Positions 40,623 through 48,785 of a stretch of DNA of 64,000 nt are shown here, one piece after another (positions within the stretch are counted from its first letter, which is position 1; each line of letters starts with the position of its first letter). Where the stretch lies: NCBI RefSeq assembly GCF_030149505.1, contig NZ_JASBRN010000082.1, positions 1 to 64,000 of the forward strand. Reading direction: 5' to 3'. Source of the DNA: Nocardioides sp. GTDB lineage: Bacteria > Actinomycetota > Actinomycetes > Propionibacteriales > Nocardioidaceae. The position numbers and the translations under genes were made by a program. The notes below the pieces were generated by a model. It had not been told where the DNA came from. It saw only the letters and a program-made list of their open reading frames with translations, and made no database searches.

Positions 40623-42373
40623 CGGGACTCATCCCCCTTCGTGTGCTCGCCCCGCACGATGTCCTCGCGGCCCGTCATGTCCGGAGCATCGGCGAAGTCA
40701 CCGTTGGCGGCAGCCTGGTTCTGGTCCAGGTCGAGCGCCGCGATCTCCGGGTGGTGCAGGTCGAAGGCCGGCGACTCCGAGCGGATGCGCGGGATGGTGT
40801 GGAAGTTGTGGCGCGGCGGCGGGCACGAGGTGGCCCACTCCAGCGACCGGCCCCAACCCCACGGGTCGTCGACCTCCACGAGCGGAGCGTTGCGCGAGAC
40901 GTAGAGGTTGTAGAAGAACGGCAGCATCGACAGCGAGAGCAGGAAGGCACCGACGGTCGAGACCTGGTTGAGGAAGGTGAAGCCGTCCTCGGGCAGGTAG
41001 TCGGCGTAGCGCCGCGGCATGCCCTCCACGCCCAGCCAGTGCTGGACGAGGAAGGTCAGGTGGAAGCTGACGAAGAGCATCCAGAAGTGCAGCTTGCCGA
41101 GGCGCTCGTCGAGCATCCGGCCGGTGAACTTGGGCCACCAGAAGTAGAAGCCGGCGAACATCGCGAAGACCACGGTGCCGAAGACGACGTAGTGGAAGTG
41201 CGCCACCACGAAGTAGGAGTCGGAGACGGCGAAGTCCAGCGGCGGGCTGGCCAGGATGACACCGGTCAGGCCACCGAAGAGGAAGGTCGTGAGGAAGCCG
41301 ATCGACCACAGCATCGGGGTGTCGAAGGACAGCGAGCCGCCCCACATCGTGCCGATCCAGTTGAAGAACTTCACGCCGGTCGGCACCGCGATGAGGAAGG
41401 TCATGCCGGAGAAGAAGGGCAGGTCGACCGCACCGGTGACGAACATGTGGTGGGCCCACACCGCGACCGAGAGGATCGCGATGCCGAGGGTCGCCCCGAC
41501 CAGGCCGACGTAGCCGAAGATCGGCTTGCGGCTGAAGACGGGGAGGATCTCGGTCACGATGCCGAAGAACGGCAGCGCGATGATGTAGACCTCCGGGTGC
41601 CCGAAGAACCAGAACAGGTGCTGCCACAGGATCGCCCCGCCGTGGGCGGTGTCGAAGACGTGGGCACCGAGGCTCCGGTCGGCCTCCAGCATCAGCAGGG
41701 CGCCCGCGAGGATCGGGAAGGCGATGAGCACCAGCAGGCTGGTGATCAGCACGTTCCAGACGAACATCGGCATCCGGAACATCGTCATGCCGGGCGCGCG
41801 CATGCAGATGATCGTGGTGATGAAGTTGACCGCACCGAGGATCGAGCCGAGGCCGGCCATCCACAGGCCCATGATCCACAGGTCACCGCCGACGCCCGGC
41901 GAGCGGACCGCGTCGGAGAGCGGGGTGTAGGCGAACCAGCCGAAGTCGGCCGCGCCCTGGGGCGTGAGGAAACCGGAGGCGGCAATGAGGCCGCCGAACA
42001 GGAACAGCCAGTAGCTGAACATGTTCAGGCGCGGGAAAGCCACGTCCGGGGAGCCGATCTGGATCGGCATGATGACGTTCGCGAAGCCGAAGAACAGCGG
42101 CGTCGCGAAGAGCAGCAGCATGATCGTGCCGTGCATGGTGAAGAGCTGGTTGTAGACCTCGTCGTTGACCACCTGCGAGCCGGGTGCGAACAGCTCGGCG
42201 CGGATCAGCAGTGCCATGACGCCACCGATGAGGAACCATGCGAAAGACGTGACGAGGTACATCTTGCCGATCAGCTTGTGATCGGTCGTGGTCAGCATCC
42301 GGACCGTCAGCTCGCCCAGCGGCTTGCGCACGGGGCCGCTCGCCTGGGTCGGGGGGGTGGCAGTGGCGGTCAT
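40619..42373 (-). CDS. ctaD: cytochrome c oxidase subunit I
   Basis: This 584-residue heme-copper oxidase subunit I has twelve helices. Heme a and a3/CuB ligands are seen in [40 protein letters not shown] and [29 protein letters not shown]. The Tyr crosslink lies in HPEVY. It reduces oxygen to water with electrons from CtaC. The start overlaps the ctaC stop (ATGA). In M. tuberculosis ctaD is elsewhere; here it is between ctaC and ctaF. Confidence 0.97.
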   Translation of the reverse strand: MTATATPPTQASGPVRKPLGELTVRMLTTTDHKLIGKMYLVTSFAWFLIGGVMALLIRAELFAPGSQVVNDEVYNQLFTMHGTIMLLLFATPLFFGFANVIMPIQIGSPDVAFPRLNMFSYWLFLFGGLIAASGFLTPQGAADFGWFAYTPLSDAVRSPGVGGDLWIMGLWMAGLGSILGAVNFITTIICMRAPGMTMFRMPMFVWNVLITSLLVLIAFPILAGALLMLEADRSLGAHVFDTAHGGAILWQHLFWFFGHPEVYIIALPFFGIVTEILPVFSRKPIFGYVGLVGATLGIAILSVAVWAHHMFVTGAVDLPFFSGMTFLIAVPTGVKFFNWIGTMWGGSLSFDTPMLWSIGFLTTFLFGGLTGVILASPPLDFAVSDSYFVVAHFHYVVFGTVVFAMFAGFYFWWPKFTGRMLDERLGKLHFWMLFVSFHLTFLVQHWLGVEGMPRRYADYLPEDGFTFLNQVSTVGAFLLSLSMLPFFYNLYVSRNAPLVEVDDPWGWGRSLEWATSCPPPRHNFHTIPRIRSESPAFDLHHPEIAALDLDQNQAAANGDFADAPDMTGREDIVRGEHTKGDESR

Positions 42374-43296
42374 TCGCCCTCTCCCTCGGTCTCGTCGGTG
42401 TCCAGACCCGCCTGGGTCCGGGCGTCGTCGCCGCCGATGAGCGGCAGATCAGAGGCGTTGCCGGCCTCGACGAGCCCGGCGACGTAGTCGTCGTACTCCT
42501 CGCGGCTGACGACCTTGACCTTGAAGAGCATCCGCGAGTGGTAGACACCGCAGAGCTCGTAGCACTTGCCGAGGTACTCGCCCTCCTCGGTGGGCGTGAC
42601 CTGGTAGGCGTTCACGCGGCCGGGGATGACGTCCATCTTGATGAGGAAGCCCGGCACGCCGAAGTCGTGGATGACGTCGGGCGAGTGGAGGTTGAACCGG
42701 GTGGTCTCGTCGACCGGCAGCCACAGCGTGGGGATGTAGGAGGCCGTCCCCACTTCGTAGGCGTACTGGTCGAACGGGAACTCCATGTCGGTGTTGTCGT
42801 CGTCGGCGGCGGTGTCGATGGCACCGACGCCGTGGTTGAAGGTCCACGACCACTGCTGGCCGGTGACCTCGACGATGTTGTCGGGCGTGGAGTCGTCCAG
42901 GACGATGTTCTGCACACGCACGGTGTTGACGAAGAAGACGACGACCATCATCACGGGGGCGATGGTGTAGAAGATCTCCAGCGGCAGGTTGTAGCGCGTC
43001 TGCACCGGGATCTCGTCGTCGCTGCGACGGCGGTAGCGCACGACGGCGAAGCCGATCAGGCCCCACACGATGGCGCCGGTGACCAGTGCCGCGATCCAGG
43101 CGCCCTGCCACAGGGCCAGCGTGCTGGTGCCCTCGACGGTGCCCGGCTCCGGCATGGCCAGACGCTCCCACTCACCACGCGACTCCGCAGAGCAGCCGGT
43201 GAGCAGCATGACGATGGCGCTCGTGACGACGGCCAGACCCGCACGCGCGGTCCTGCCGCGCCGACGCGGCGCTCCCCAAGGGTGCTGCAGACTCAA
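42370..43296 (-). CDS. ctaC: cytochrome c oxidase subunit II
   Basis: This 308-residue subunit II is a lipoprotein (LLTGCSAES lipobox near 33) with two membrane helices (about 58-85 and 105-130) and a C-terminal cupredoxin domain. The CuA ligands are the His in [17 protein letters not shown] and the block [13 protein letters not shown]. It accepts electrons from QcrC. ATG 43294-43296; the gene is divergent from the cysteine desulfurase-like gene, 109 bases away. Confidence 0.95.
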   Translation of the reverse strand: MSLQHPWGAPRRRGRTARAGLAVVTSAIVMLLTGCSAESRGEWERLAMPEPGTVEGTSTLALWQGAWIAALVTGAIVWGLIGFAVVRYRRRSDDEIPVQTRYNLPLEIFYTIAPVMMVVVFFVNTVRVQNIVLDDSTPDNIVEVTGQQWSWTFNHGVGAIDTAADDDNTDMEFPFDQYAYEVGTASYIPTLWLPVDETTRFNLHSPDVIHDFGVPGFLIKMDVIPGRVNAYQVTPTEEGEYLGKCYELCGVYHSRMLFKVKVVSREEYDDYVAGLVEAGNASDLPLIGGDDARTQAGLDTDETEGEGE

Positions 43297-43393
43297 CGGT
43301 GGAGCCTTCCTCTCAAGCGATCACGAGTACGGCCACACTACCGGCATCCAGGGAGGCCAGGCGGACCAGGGTGGGGGTTCGGACAGCCCGTCA

Positions 43394-43399
43394 TAGGGT
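43394..43399 (+). promoter_or_regulatory. -10 element TAGGGT, leaderless start
   Basis: TAGGGT ends 7 bases before the GTG at 43406, so transcription of the cysteine desulfurase-like gene would start at its first codon. No ribosome site is seen. Confidence 0.5.
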
Positions 43400-43405
43400 C
43401 GGGTC

Positions 43406-44554
43406 GTGGCACCTGACCCTAGTCCTCCCGCGCACGCGCACCTCGACGCCGCGGCAGGCGCTGCCCTGCACCCCGCCGCACGCGCGGTGCTGGAGGCGGC
43501 TCTCACGCGGGGGTACGCCGATCCGCGGGCGCTGCACGGGCCGGGACGGGACGCGCGGCTGCTCCTCGACAACGCCCGCGAGGTGGTCGCGGAGTGCCTG
43601 GGGCTGACCCGGGACGAGGTGTGGTTCACCTCACCCTCCGACGCCGTGCAGCGGGGCGTGCTGGGGCTGGTCGCGGGCAACCCGCGCGCCGGGGACGACG
43701 CCGTGCTGTCGGCCGTCGAGCACGCGGCGGTGCGCCACGCGCTGGGCTGGCACGCACGTCGGCGCGACGTCGTGCCGGTCGAGGTGGGTGTCGACGCGGC
43801 CGGCCGGGTCGACGCTGCCGCGTTCCGCGACGCCGCCGGCGCCCCCGGTGTGGCGGTGGCGGCGCTGCAGCTGGCCAACCACGAGGTCGGCACCGTGCAG
43901 CCGGTCGCCGGGCTCGACCTGCCTGCCGGCGTACCACTGTTCCTCGACGCCTCCGCCTCCCTCGGCCTGCTCGACCTGCCCGGCAGCGGCTGGGCTGCCG
44001 CGGCCGGGCACGCGACCTCGTGGTCGGGACCTCCGGGGGTCGGTCTCCTGCTCGTGCGCCGCGGTGCCCGCTGGGCCAACCCCTTCCCGGGCGACCCCGA
44101 GCCGCAGGACGCCGGCGGCGGCCTGCCGGACGTCGCCGGAGCGCTGGCCGCCGCGGCCGCGCTGCAGGCCACGGCGGCCGAACGGGCCGAGGTCGACGCG
44201 CGGCGCCGGCGCCTGGTCGACCGGATCCGTGCCGTCGCGGCGACCCTGCCCGACACCGAGGTGGTCGGCGACCCGGTGGACCGGCTGCCGCACCTGGTGA
44301 CGTTCTCCTGCCTCTACCTCAGCGGCGAGACCCTCGTGCGCGAGCTGGACCGGCTCGGCTTCGGGGTCGCCAGCGGCTCGGCATGCACGGCCTCGACCCT
44401 CGAGCCCAGCCACGTGCTGGCGGCGATGGGCGCGCTCACGCACGGCAACGTCCGGGTCTCGTTGGGTCGAGACACCACCGAGGAGCAGGTGGAGCGCTTC
44501 GTCGCGGCCCTGCCCGACCTCGTCGGGCGGCTCAGGACGGAGGTCGGCCTGTGA
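43406..44554 (+). CDS. class V aminotransferase (cysteine desulfurase-like) lacking the PLP lysine
   Basis: This encodes 382 residues related to IscS/NifS. It keeps LSAVEHAAVRHA (PLP-stacking His), ALQLANHEVGTVQPV, VPLFLDASASLG (Asp for PLP N1), GPPGVGLLLVRRG and ASGSACTASTLEPSHVLAAMG with the catalytic Cys. The Schiff-base Lys, normally in an S-x-HK-xx-GP motif, is absent: the chain reads GHATSWSGPPG. No lysine occurs anywhere in the protein, since no AAA or AAG codon is present in frame. GTG start 43406. It is fused by a 4-base overlap to tusA. Possibly the family uses a different chemistry or is a scaffold. Confidence 0.85.
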   Translation: MAPDPSPPAHAHLDAAAGAALHPAARAVLEAALTRGYADPRALHGPGRDARLLLDNAREVVAECLGLTRDEVWFTSPSDAVQRGVLGLVAGNPRAGDDAVLSAVEHAAVRHALGWHARRRDVVPVEVGVDAAGRVDAAAFRDAAGAPGVAVAALQLANHEVGTVQPVAGLDLPAGVPLFLDASASLGLLDLPGSGWAAAAGHATSWSGPPGVGLLLVRRGARWANPFPGDPEPQDAGGGLPDVAGALAAAAALQATAAERAEVDARRRRLVDRIRAVAATLPDTEVVGDPVDRLPHLVTFSCLYLSGETLVRELDRLGFGVASGSACTASTLEPSHVLAAMGALTHGNVRVSLGRDTTEEQVERFVAALPDLVGRLRTEVGL

Positions 44555-44802
44555 CCGGGGACGAGCAGGAGCCGGTCGCCCTGGAGCTGGACTGCCGGGG
44601 CATGCTCTGCCCGCTGCCGGTCATCGAGCTGGGTCGCCGGCACGTCGAGGTCCCCGTCGGGGCCGTCGTCGCGGTGGTCACCGAGGACCCGGCCGCGCGC
44701 ACCGACGTCCCGGCGTGGTGCCGGATGCGCGGCCAGGAGTACCTCGGGGAGGACTCCGCCGCCGACGGGGTCGCGCGGTACCTGGTGCGGCGCGTGGGCT
44801 GA
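44551..44802 (+). CDS. tusA: TusA-like sulfurtransferase
   Basis: This 83-residue protein of the TusA/SirA fold has the CPxP motif LDCRGMLCPLPVIELGRRHVEV with the sulfur-carrying Cys. TusA proteins accept persulfide sulfur from a cysteine desulfurase and pass it on for tRNA thiolation or cofactor assembly. The start is GTG 44551, overlapping the upstream stop (GTGA). No lysine is present. The coupling to a desulfurase-like gene fits a dedicated relay, provided that partner is active. Confidence 0.87.
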   Translation: MTGDEQEPVALELDCRGMLCPLPVIELGRRHVEVPVGAVVAVVTEDPAARTDVPAWCRMRGQEYLGEDSAADGVARYLVRRVG

Positions 44803-44845
44803 GCGGTCACTCCGCTGCCGCCCGGACGCCCCGACGGCCGGTGGC

Positions 44846-45847
44846 TCAGACCAGGAACGGCCGCAGCTCGGAGGCGGCCTCGGCGCCGTACGACGCCTCG
44901 AACCGGTCCAGGAACTGCTGGTGGGTGAAGGTGTACTCCTGGGTGCCCACCGTCTCCACGACGTACGCCGCCAGCACGCAGCCCACCTGGGCGGACCGCT
45001 CCAGCGAGAGCCCCCAGGCCGTGGCCGCGAGGTAGCCGGCACGGAAGGCGTCGCCGACGCCGGTCGGCTCGACCGCGGCGACGTCCTTGGCGGCCGGCAC
45101 CACGACGTCCTCGTGCCCGGTGCGGCGGATCCGCACGCCGTCCGCGCCCAGGGTGGTGACCTGGATGCCGACGCGGGAGAGCACCTCCTCGGCGCTCCAG
45201 CCGGTCTTCTGCTCGATCATGTGCGACTCGTACTCGTTGGAGAACAGGATCGCCGCGCCCTCGATGAGCTGCCGGATCAGCTCGCCCTCACCGAAGGCGA
45301 GCTGTTGGCTGGGGTCGGCGATGAAGGGGTAGCCGCGCTGGCGGCACTCCTCGGTGTGGCGCAGCATCCCGTCGGGGTCGTCGGCGCCGATGAGGACGTA
45401 CGCCGGGGCGCCGACCCGCTGCACGATCGGGGCGAGCTCGATCAGCCGCGCCTCGCTCATCGCCCCGGGGTAGAAGGAGGCGAACTGCGCCATGGTCGAG
45501 TCGGTGGTGCACACGAAGCGCGCGGTGTGCTTGGAGTCGGAGATGTGCACGCTGGCGCAGTCGACGCCGTGGCGCTCCAGCCACGAGCGGTAGTCGGCGA
45601 AGTCCTCGCCGGCCGAGCCCACGAGCACCGGGCGCAGACCCAGGGCGGCGAGGCCGAAGCACATGTTGGGGGCCACTCCCCCGCGCCGGATCTCCAGGTC
45701 GTCGACCAGGAAGGAGACCGAGAGCTTGTGCAGCTGCTCGACGACGAGGGAGTCCTCGAACCTGCCGGCGAAGCTCATGAGGTGGTCGGTGGCGATGGAG
45801 CCGGCGATCAGCAGCGAGCCGGGGGCCTGGTCAGCGGTGGGGGGCAC
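44846..45847 (-). CDS. adoK: adenosine kinase (mycobacterial PfkB type)
   Basis: This 333-residue PfkB kinase converts adenosine to AMP. The sequence GSIATDHLMSFAGRFEDSLVVEQLHKLSVSFLVDDLEIRRGGVAPNM, TMAQFASFYPGAMSEAR, IADPSQQLAF and VEPTGVGDAFRAGYLAATAWGLSLERSAQVGCVLA follows M. tuberculosis AdoK (Rv2202c) almost motif by motif; the catalytic Asp is in GVGDAFRAG. The start is taken at GTG 45845-45847, where TAGTGT upstream has leaderless spacing; GTG 45857-45859 is an alternative. Purine salvage is the expected role. Confidence 0.88.
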   Translation of the reverse strand: MPPTADQAPGSLLIAGSIATDHLMSFAGRFEDSLVVEQLHKLSVSFLVDDLEIRRGGVAPNMCFGLAALGLRPVLVGSAGEDFADYRSWLERHGVDCASVHISDSKHTARFVCTTDSTMAQFASFYPGAMSEARLIELAPIVQRVGAPAYVLIGADDPDGMLRHTEECRQRGYPFIADPSQQLAFGEGELIRQLIEGAAILFSNEYESHMIEQKTGWSAEEVLSRVGIQVTTLGADGVRIRRTGHEDVVVPAAKDVAAVEPTGVGDAFRAGYLAATAWGLSLERSAQVGCVLAAYVVETVGTQEYTFTHQQFLDRFEASYGAEAASELRPFLV

Positions 45848-45911
45848 GCCGCGGAACACTACCGATCGGTACGACTGGGAGTACCCCCCAGTAGCCCCTA
45901 GCGTCGGGGAC

Positions 45912-46127
45912 ATGGCCTCCTACGACGACCTGAGCCCGCTCGCGCAGATGCACGAGGACTGCACCCGCACGCGCGCCACCCTCGAGCGCCACCTGGCCCG
46001 CGCCGCGGCCCGTCCCGCGCCCTCCATCCTCTTCGCCGACTACCCCCGCGAGGTCAAGAAGCGCGACATCGAGGTCGGCGAGGCCGCCCAGCGAATCGCC
46101 AACGCGCTGTCGCTCCACCTGGATTGA
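45912..46127 (+). CDS. small conserved protein of unknown function
   Basis: This encodes 71 residues, MASYDDLSPLAQMHEDCTRTRATLERHLARAAARPAPSILFADYPREVKKRDIEVGEAAQRIANALSLHLD, without membrane segment; helices predominate. ATG 45912 is 7-8 bases after a TAGCGT hexamer (45899-45904) with leaderless spacing. It is divergent from adoK (65 bases) and is followed by a strong terminator. Gene size, position between adoK and the HesB-type gene, and a real promoter argue for a true gene. No function is assigned. Confidence 0.68.
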   Translation: MASYDDLSPLAQMHEDCTRTRATLERHLARAAARPAPSILFADYPREVKKRDIEVGEAAQRIANALSLHLD

Positions 46128-46149
46128 TCGAGGACGCGGCACACAGACG

Positions 46150-46181
46150 ACAGCCCCCGACCGGCACCGGTCGGGGGCTGT
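46150..46181. terminator. bidirectional terminator
   Basis: The perfect arms ACAGCCCCCGACCGG (46150-46164) and CCGGTCGGGGGCTGT (46167-46181) with a 2-base loop lie between the convergent small gene and the HesB/ErpA-type gene. It is of the same type as the one at 38781-38812. Confidence 0.85.
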
Positions 46182-46213
46182 GGTGTCTGCGTGGCTTCTG
46201 CCTCAGGATTCCT

Positions 46214-46273
46214 GACTGGGTCTCGACACGCGGGTCGCGACTTCGTGCCTCAGTCGCGCCGCTTGCTCGACCA
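46214..46273 (-). repeat. dispersed intergenic repeat, copy C
   Basis: This 60-base copy, read on the minus strand, begins TGGTCGAGCAAGC and ends GTGTCGAGACCCAGTC, like copy B. It is followed on that strand, after about 32 bases, by the terminator at 46150-46181, so repeat and terminator have the same order as in copy B. Confidence 0.85.
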
Positions 46274-46299
46274 GCAACGGATTCCTTTCACAGACTTCG

Positions 46300-46656
46300 T
46301 CAGTGAAAGGAATCCCCGCACGCGCAGGAACCCGTGGCGTTCGGGTTGTCGATGGTGAAGCCCTGCTTCTCGATGCTGTCGACGAAGTCGATCATCGCGC
46401 CGTTGAGGTAGGGCACGCTCATCCGGTCGACCACGACGGCCACGCCGTCGAAGTCGGTGACGACGTCACCGTCGAGGGTGCGCTCGTCGAAGAACAGCTG
46501 GTAGCGCAGACCCGAGCAGCCGCCGGGCTGCACGGAGATCCGCAGCTGGAGGTCGTCGCGACCCTCCTGCTCCAGCAGGCTCTTCACCTTCGCCGCCGCG
46601 ACGGAGCTGAGGTTGATGCTGTCGGTGCGGCGCTCGGTCTCGACCTGCTCGGTCAT
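46300..46656 (-). CDS. HesB/ErpA-type iron-sulfur carrier
   Basis: This 118-residue A-type carrier ends in the conserved motif DSIEKQGFTIDNPNATGSCACGDSFH and has SVQPGGCSGLRYQLFF. The three cysteines (C-x..-CAC) are those of IscA/ErpA/SufA proteins that pass [4Fe-4S] or [2Fe-2S] clusters. It resembles M. tuberculosis Rv2204c in place. ATG 46654-46656. Carriers of this type serve nadA, and quinolinate synthase lies in this window too. Confidence 0.88.
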   Translation of the reverse strand: MTEQVETERRTDSINLSSVAAAKVKSLLEQEGRDDLQLRISVQPGGCSGLRYQLFFDERTLDGDVVTDFDGVAVVVDRMSVPYLNGAMIDFVDSIEKQGFTIDNPNATGSCACGDSFH

Positions 46657-46723
46657 TCTGGTGCTCCCAACTAGGTGCGGGTGAAGTCTCGGTGGTACCT
46701 GGTCAATGGTAGGCGAGGCCCGC

Positions 46724-47812
46724 CTATTCCCTCGACCAGGTGCGCGCCACCCGCTCCGCGAGCTCGGCCAGCGCCCCGGCGGGGTCGCCGAGTGCACGCT
46801 CCTCCCCCACCAGCTCCACCAGGGAGTACGCCGCCTCGACGCCCAGCGCGCGCATCTCCCGCGACCCGACCAGCACCTGGCCGGCCAGGGCCACGCAGGG
46901 GCGCAGTGCCTCGGCCGCGACCTGCGCCACGCCGTACGGGACCTTGCCGGACCGGCTGGAGAAGTCGAAGGCGCCCTCGCCGGTGAGCACGACGTCGGCG
47001 GCGGCGGCTCGGCCGGGCAGGTCGACGGCCTCGCTGACCAGGTCGATGCCCGGGCAGCGCTCGGCACCCAGGAGCATGAGGGCGAAGCCCAGCCCGCCCG
47101 CGGCGCCCGCGCCCTTCTCCAGCGACAGCCGGCGGTCGGTGGCGACGGCCAGCTGCTCGAGCAGGCCGTCGAGCAGGGCGATCCGCTCCTCGGCCACGCC
47201 CTTCTGCGGGCCGAAGGACTTGGTGGCGCCGAAGAGCCCGGTGAGCGGGACGTCGACGTCGCTGGCCGCGACCAGGCGCACGCCGGCGACCCGCTCCCGC
47301 GCCGGACCGAGGTCGACGCCGGTGACGTCGGAGAGGCGCAGCGGCCCGGCGTCCAGACGTCCGTCCGCGGTGGCCCCGAGCGCGTGCAGCAGCCCGGCGC
47401 CCCCGTCGTTCGTGCCGCTGCCGCCGAGCCCGACCACGACCGTGCGGGCACCCGCCTCGACGGCGACCTCGACCAGCCGCCCGACGCCGACGGTGGAGGC
47501 CACCTCGACGCCCTCGCCGCCGGTGAGCTCGATCCCGCACGCCTGCGCGCTCTCGACGTACGCCGTGCCGTCGACCAGCAGCAGCGTCGCCGGGGTCGGC
47601 TCCCCGTGCGGGCCGGGGACGGTGACGACCTCCAGGTCGCCACCCAGGGCCGTGTGCAGGACCCCGACGAAGCCGGGTCCGCCGTCGGACATGGGGGCGA
47701 GGTCGAGGTGGTCGCCGGACGAGCGGCGCCGCCAGCCCTCGGCCATCGCCTCGGCCGCCTCGACGGCCGTCAGGGTCCCCGCGAACTTGTCGGGGGCGAT
47801 GAGGACGCGCAT
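46724..47812 (-). CDS. glycerate kinase (GlxK/GarK family)
   Basis: This 362-residue glycerate kinase has the family start MRVLIAPDKFAGTLTAVEAAEAMAEGW, APMSDGGPGFVGVL, VGLGGSGTNDGGAGLLHALGA, SDVDVPLTGLFGATKSFGPQKG and VLTGEGAFDFSSRSGKVPYGVA. It phosphorylates glycerate to 2- or 3-phosphoglycerate. The position after the HesB-type gene matches Rv2205c. ATG 47810-47812; the stop lies 67 bases before the HesB-type gene start. Confidence 0.9.
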   Translation of the reverse strand: MRVLIAPDKFAGTLTAVEAAEAMAEGWRRRSSGDHLDLAPMSDGGPGFVGVLHTALGGDLEVVTVPGPHGEPTPATLLLVDGTAYVESAQACGIELTGGEGVEVASTVGVGRLVEVAVEAGARTVVVGLGGSGTNDGGAGLLHALGATADGRLDAGPLRLSDVTGVDLGPARERVAGVRLVAASDVDVPLTGLFGATKSFGPQKGVAEERIALLDGLLEQLAVATDRRLSLEKGAGAAGGLGFALMLLGAERCPGIDLVSEAVDLPGRAAAADVVLTGEGAFDFSSRSGKVPYGVAQVAAEALRPCVALAGQVLVGSREMRALGVEAAYSLVELVGEERALGDPAGALAELAERVARTWSRE

Positions 47813-47832
47813 GCCCCCATCCTCCTGCACGG

Positions 47833-47838
47833 GTAGGT
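47833..47838 (+). promoter_or_regulatory. -10 element TAGGTT, leaderless start
   Basis: TAGGTT ends 8 bases before the GTG at 47847 of the acetyltransferase gene, with no ribosome site between. It supports GTG 47847 as start. Confidence 0.45.
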
Positions 47839-47846
47839 TGCCGGAT

Positions 47847-48785
47847 GTGGCGGCAGGCTCGGGTGGGCACGGGAGCGGCAGGGCGGACGCCGGGGTCGGC
47901 GGCGGGGTCGGCGGCCTCGTCGTGCGGCCGATGCGACCCGAGGACGTCGAGACGGCCGAGCAGATCAGCGCCGAGGCGTTCCTGCAGGTCGACCTGGCCG
48001 GTCGGCGGCCCGGCGACCCGGAACCCTCGAGACGACCGGCCGCGCGCTCCCAGCGCTGGATCGACCGCACCCGTTCGCTGCTCGACACCGACGCCCCCGG
48101 CTGCTGGGTGGCCGACGTCGACGGGCGGACCGTCGGGATGGTGACCTCGCTGCGCCGCGAGACGCTGTGGGTGCTGGCCACCTTCGCCGTGCTGCCGGGC
48201 CACCAGGGCGGGCTGGGTCGCCCGCTGCTGGACGCCGCGCTCCTGCACTCGCGCGGCTGCCTGCGCGGCATGCTCTCGTCCTCCTCCGACCCGCGGGCGG
48301 TGCGGCGCTACCTCGCGGCCGGCTTCGACCTGCACCCGCAGATGGTCATGAGCGGTCGCGTCGACCGGACCGCGGCGCCGTCGCTGCGCGGCGTCCGCGA
48401 GGCGACCCCCGGCGACCTCGACGAGCTCGACTCGCTCGACCGCCGCGTCCGCGGCGCCGGACGCGGCCACGACCACCTGCTCCTGGCACAGATGGGGCGA
48501 CCGCTGGTCGTCACCGACCGCGCGAGCAGCGGCTACGTCTACGTCGGGGACGGAGGCCACGTCCTGGCCCTGGCCGCCACCGACCGGCGCACGGCGAGCC
48601 GGCTCCTGTGGGCCGCGCTGACCCGCACCGACGGGGAGGTCGAGGTCCCGCACGTCACCGGCGCCAACCAGTGGGCGCTGCGGGTCGGGCTCGACGCCGG
48701 GCTGACCGTCCGCACCGAGGGCTACCTCGGGGTCCGCGGGATGAAGCCGCCCGCGCCGTACCTCCACAACGGCGCGCTGCTCTGA
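47847..48785 (+). CDS. GNAT-family N-acetyltransferase
   Basis: This encodes 312 residues. The first GNAT domain has VVRPMRPEDVETAEQISAEAF, WVADVDGRTVGMVTSLRRETLWVLATFAVLPGHQGGLGRPLLDAAL (acetyl-CoA loop, motif A) and RRYLAAGFDL. A second half (about 165-312, LRGVREATPGDLDELDSLDRR ... ) looks like a degenerate GNAT copy, so it may be a tandem-GNAT protein. The substrate is unknown. Its stop abuts the stop of the convergent Cys-rich repeat protein gene. Confidence 0.78.
   Translation: MAAGSGGHGSGRADAGVGGGVGGLVVRPMRPEDVETAEQISAEAFLQVDLAGRRPGDPEPSRRPAARSQRWIDRTRSLLDTDAPGCWVADVDGRTVGMVTSLRRETLWVLATFAVLPGHQGGLGRPLLDAALLHSRGCLRGMLSSSSDPRAVRRYLAAGFDLHPQMVMSGRVDRTAAPSLRGVREATPGDLDELDSLDRRVRGAGRGHDHLLLAQMGRPLVVTDRASSGYVYVGDGGHVLALAATDRRTASRLLWAALTRTDGEVEVPHVTGANQWALRVGLDAGLTVRTEGYLGVRGMKPPAPYLHNGALL

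Noticed and set aside
40643..42487. A 614-residue plus-strand frame across ctaD
   Set aside because: Antisense to cytochrome oxidase subunit I; Glu/Arg/Gln-rich as typical of such shadows.
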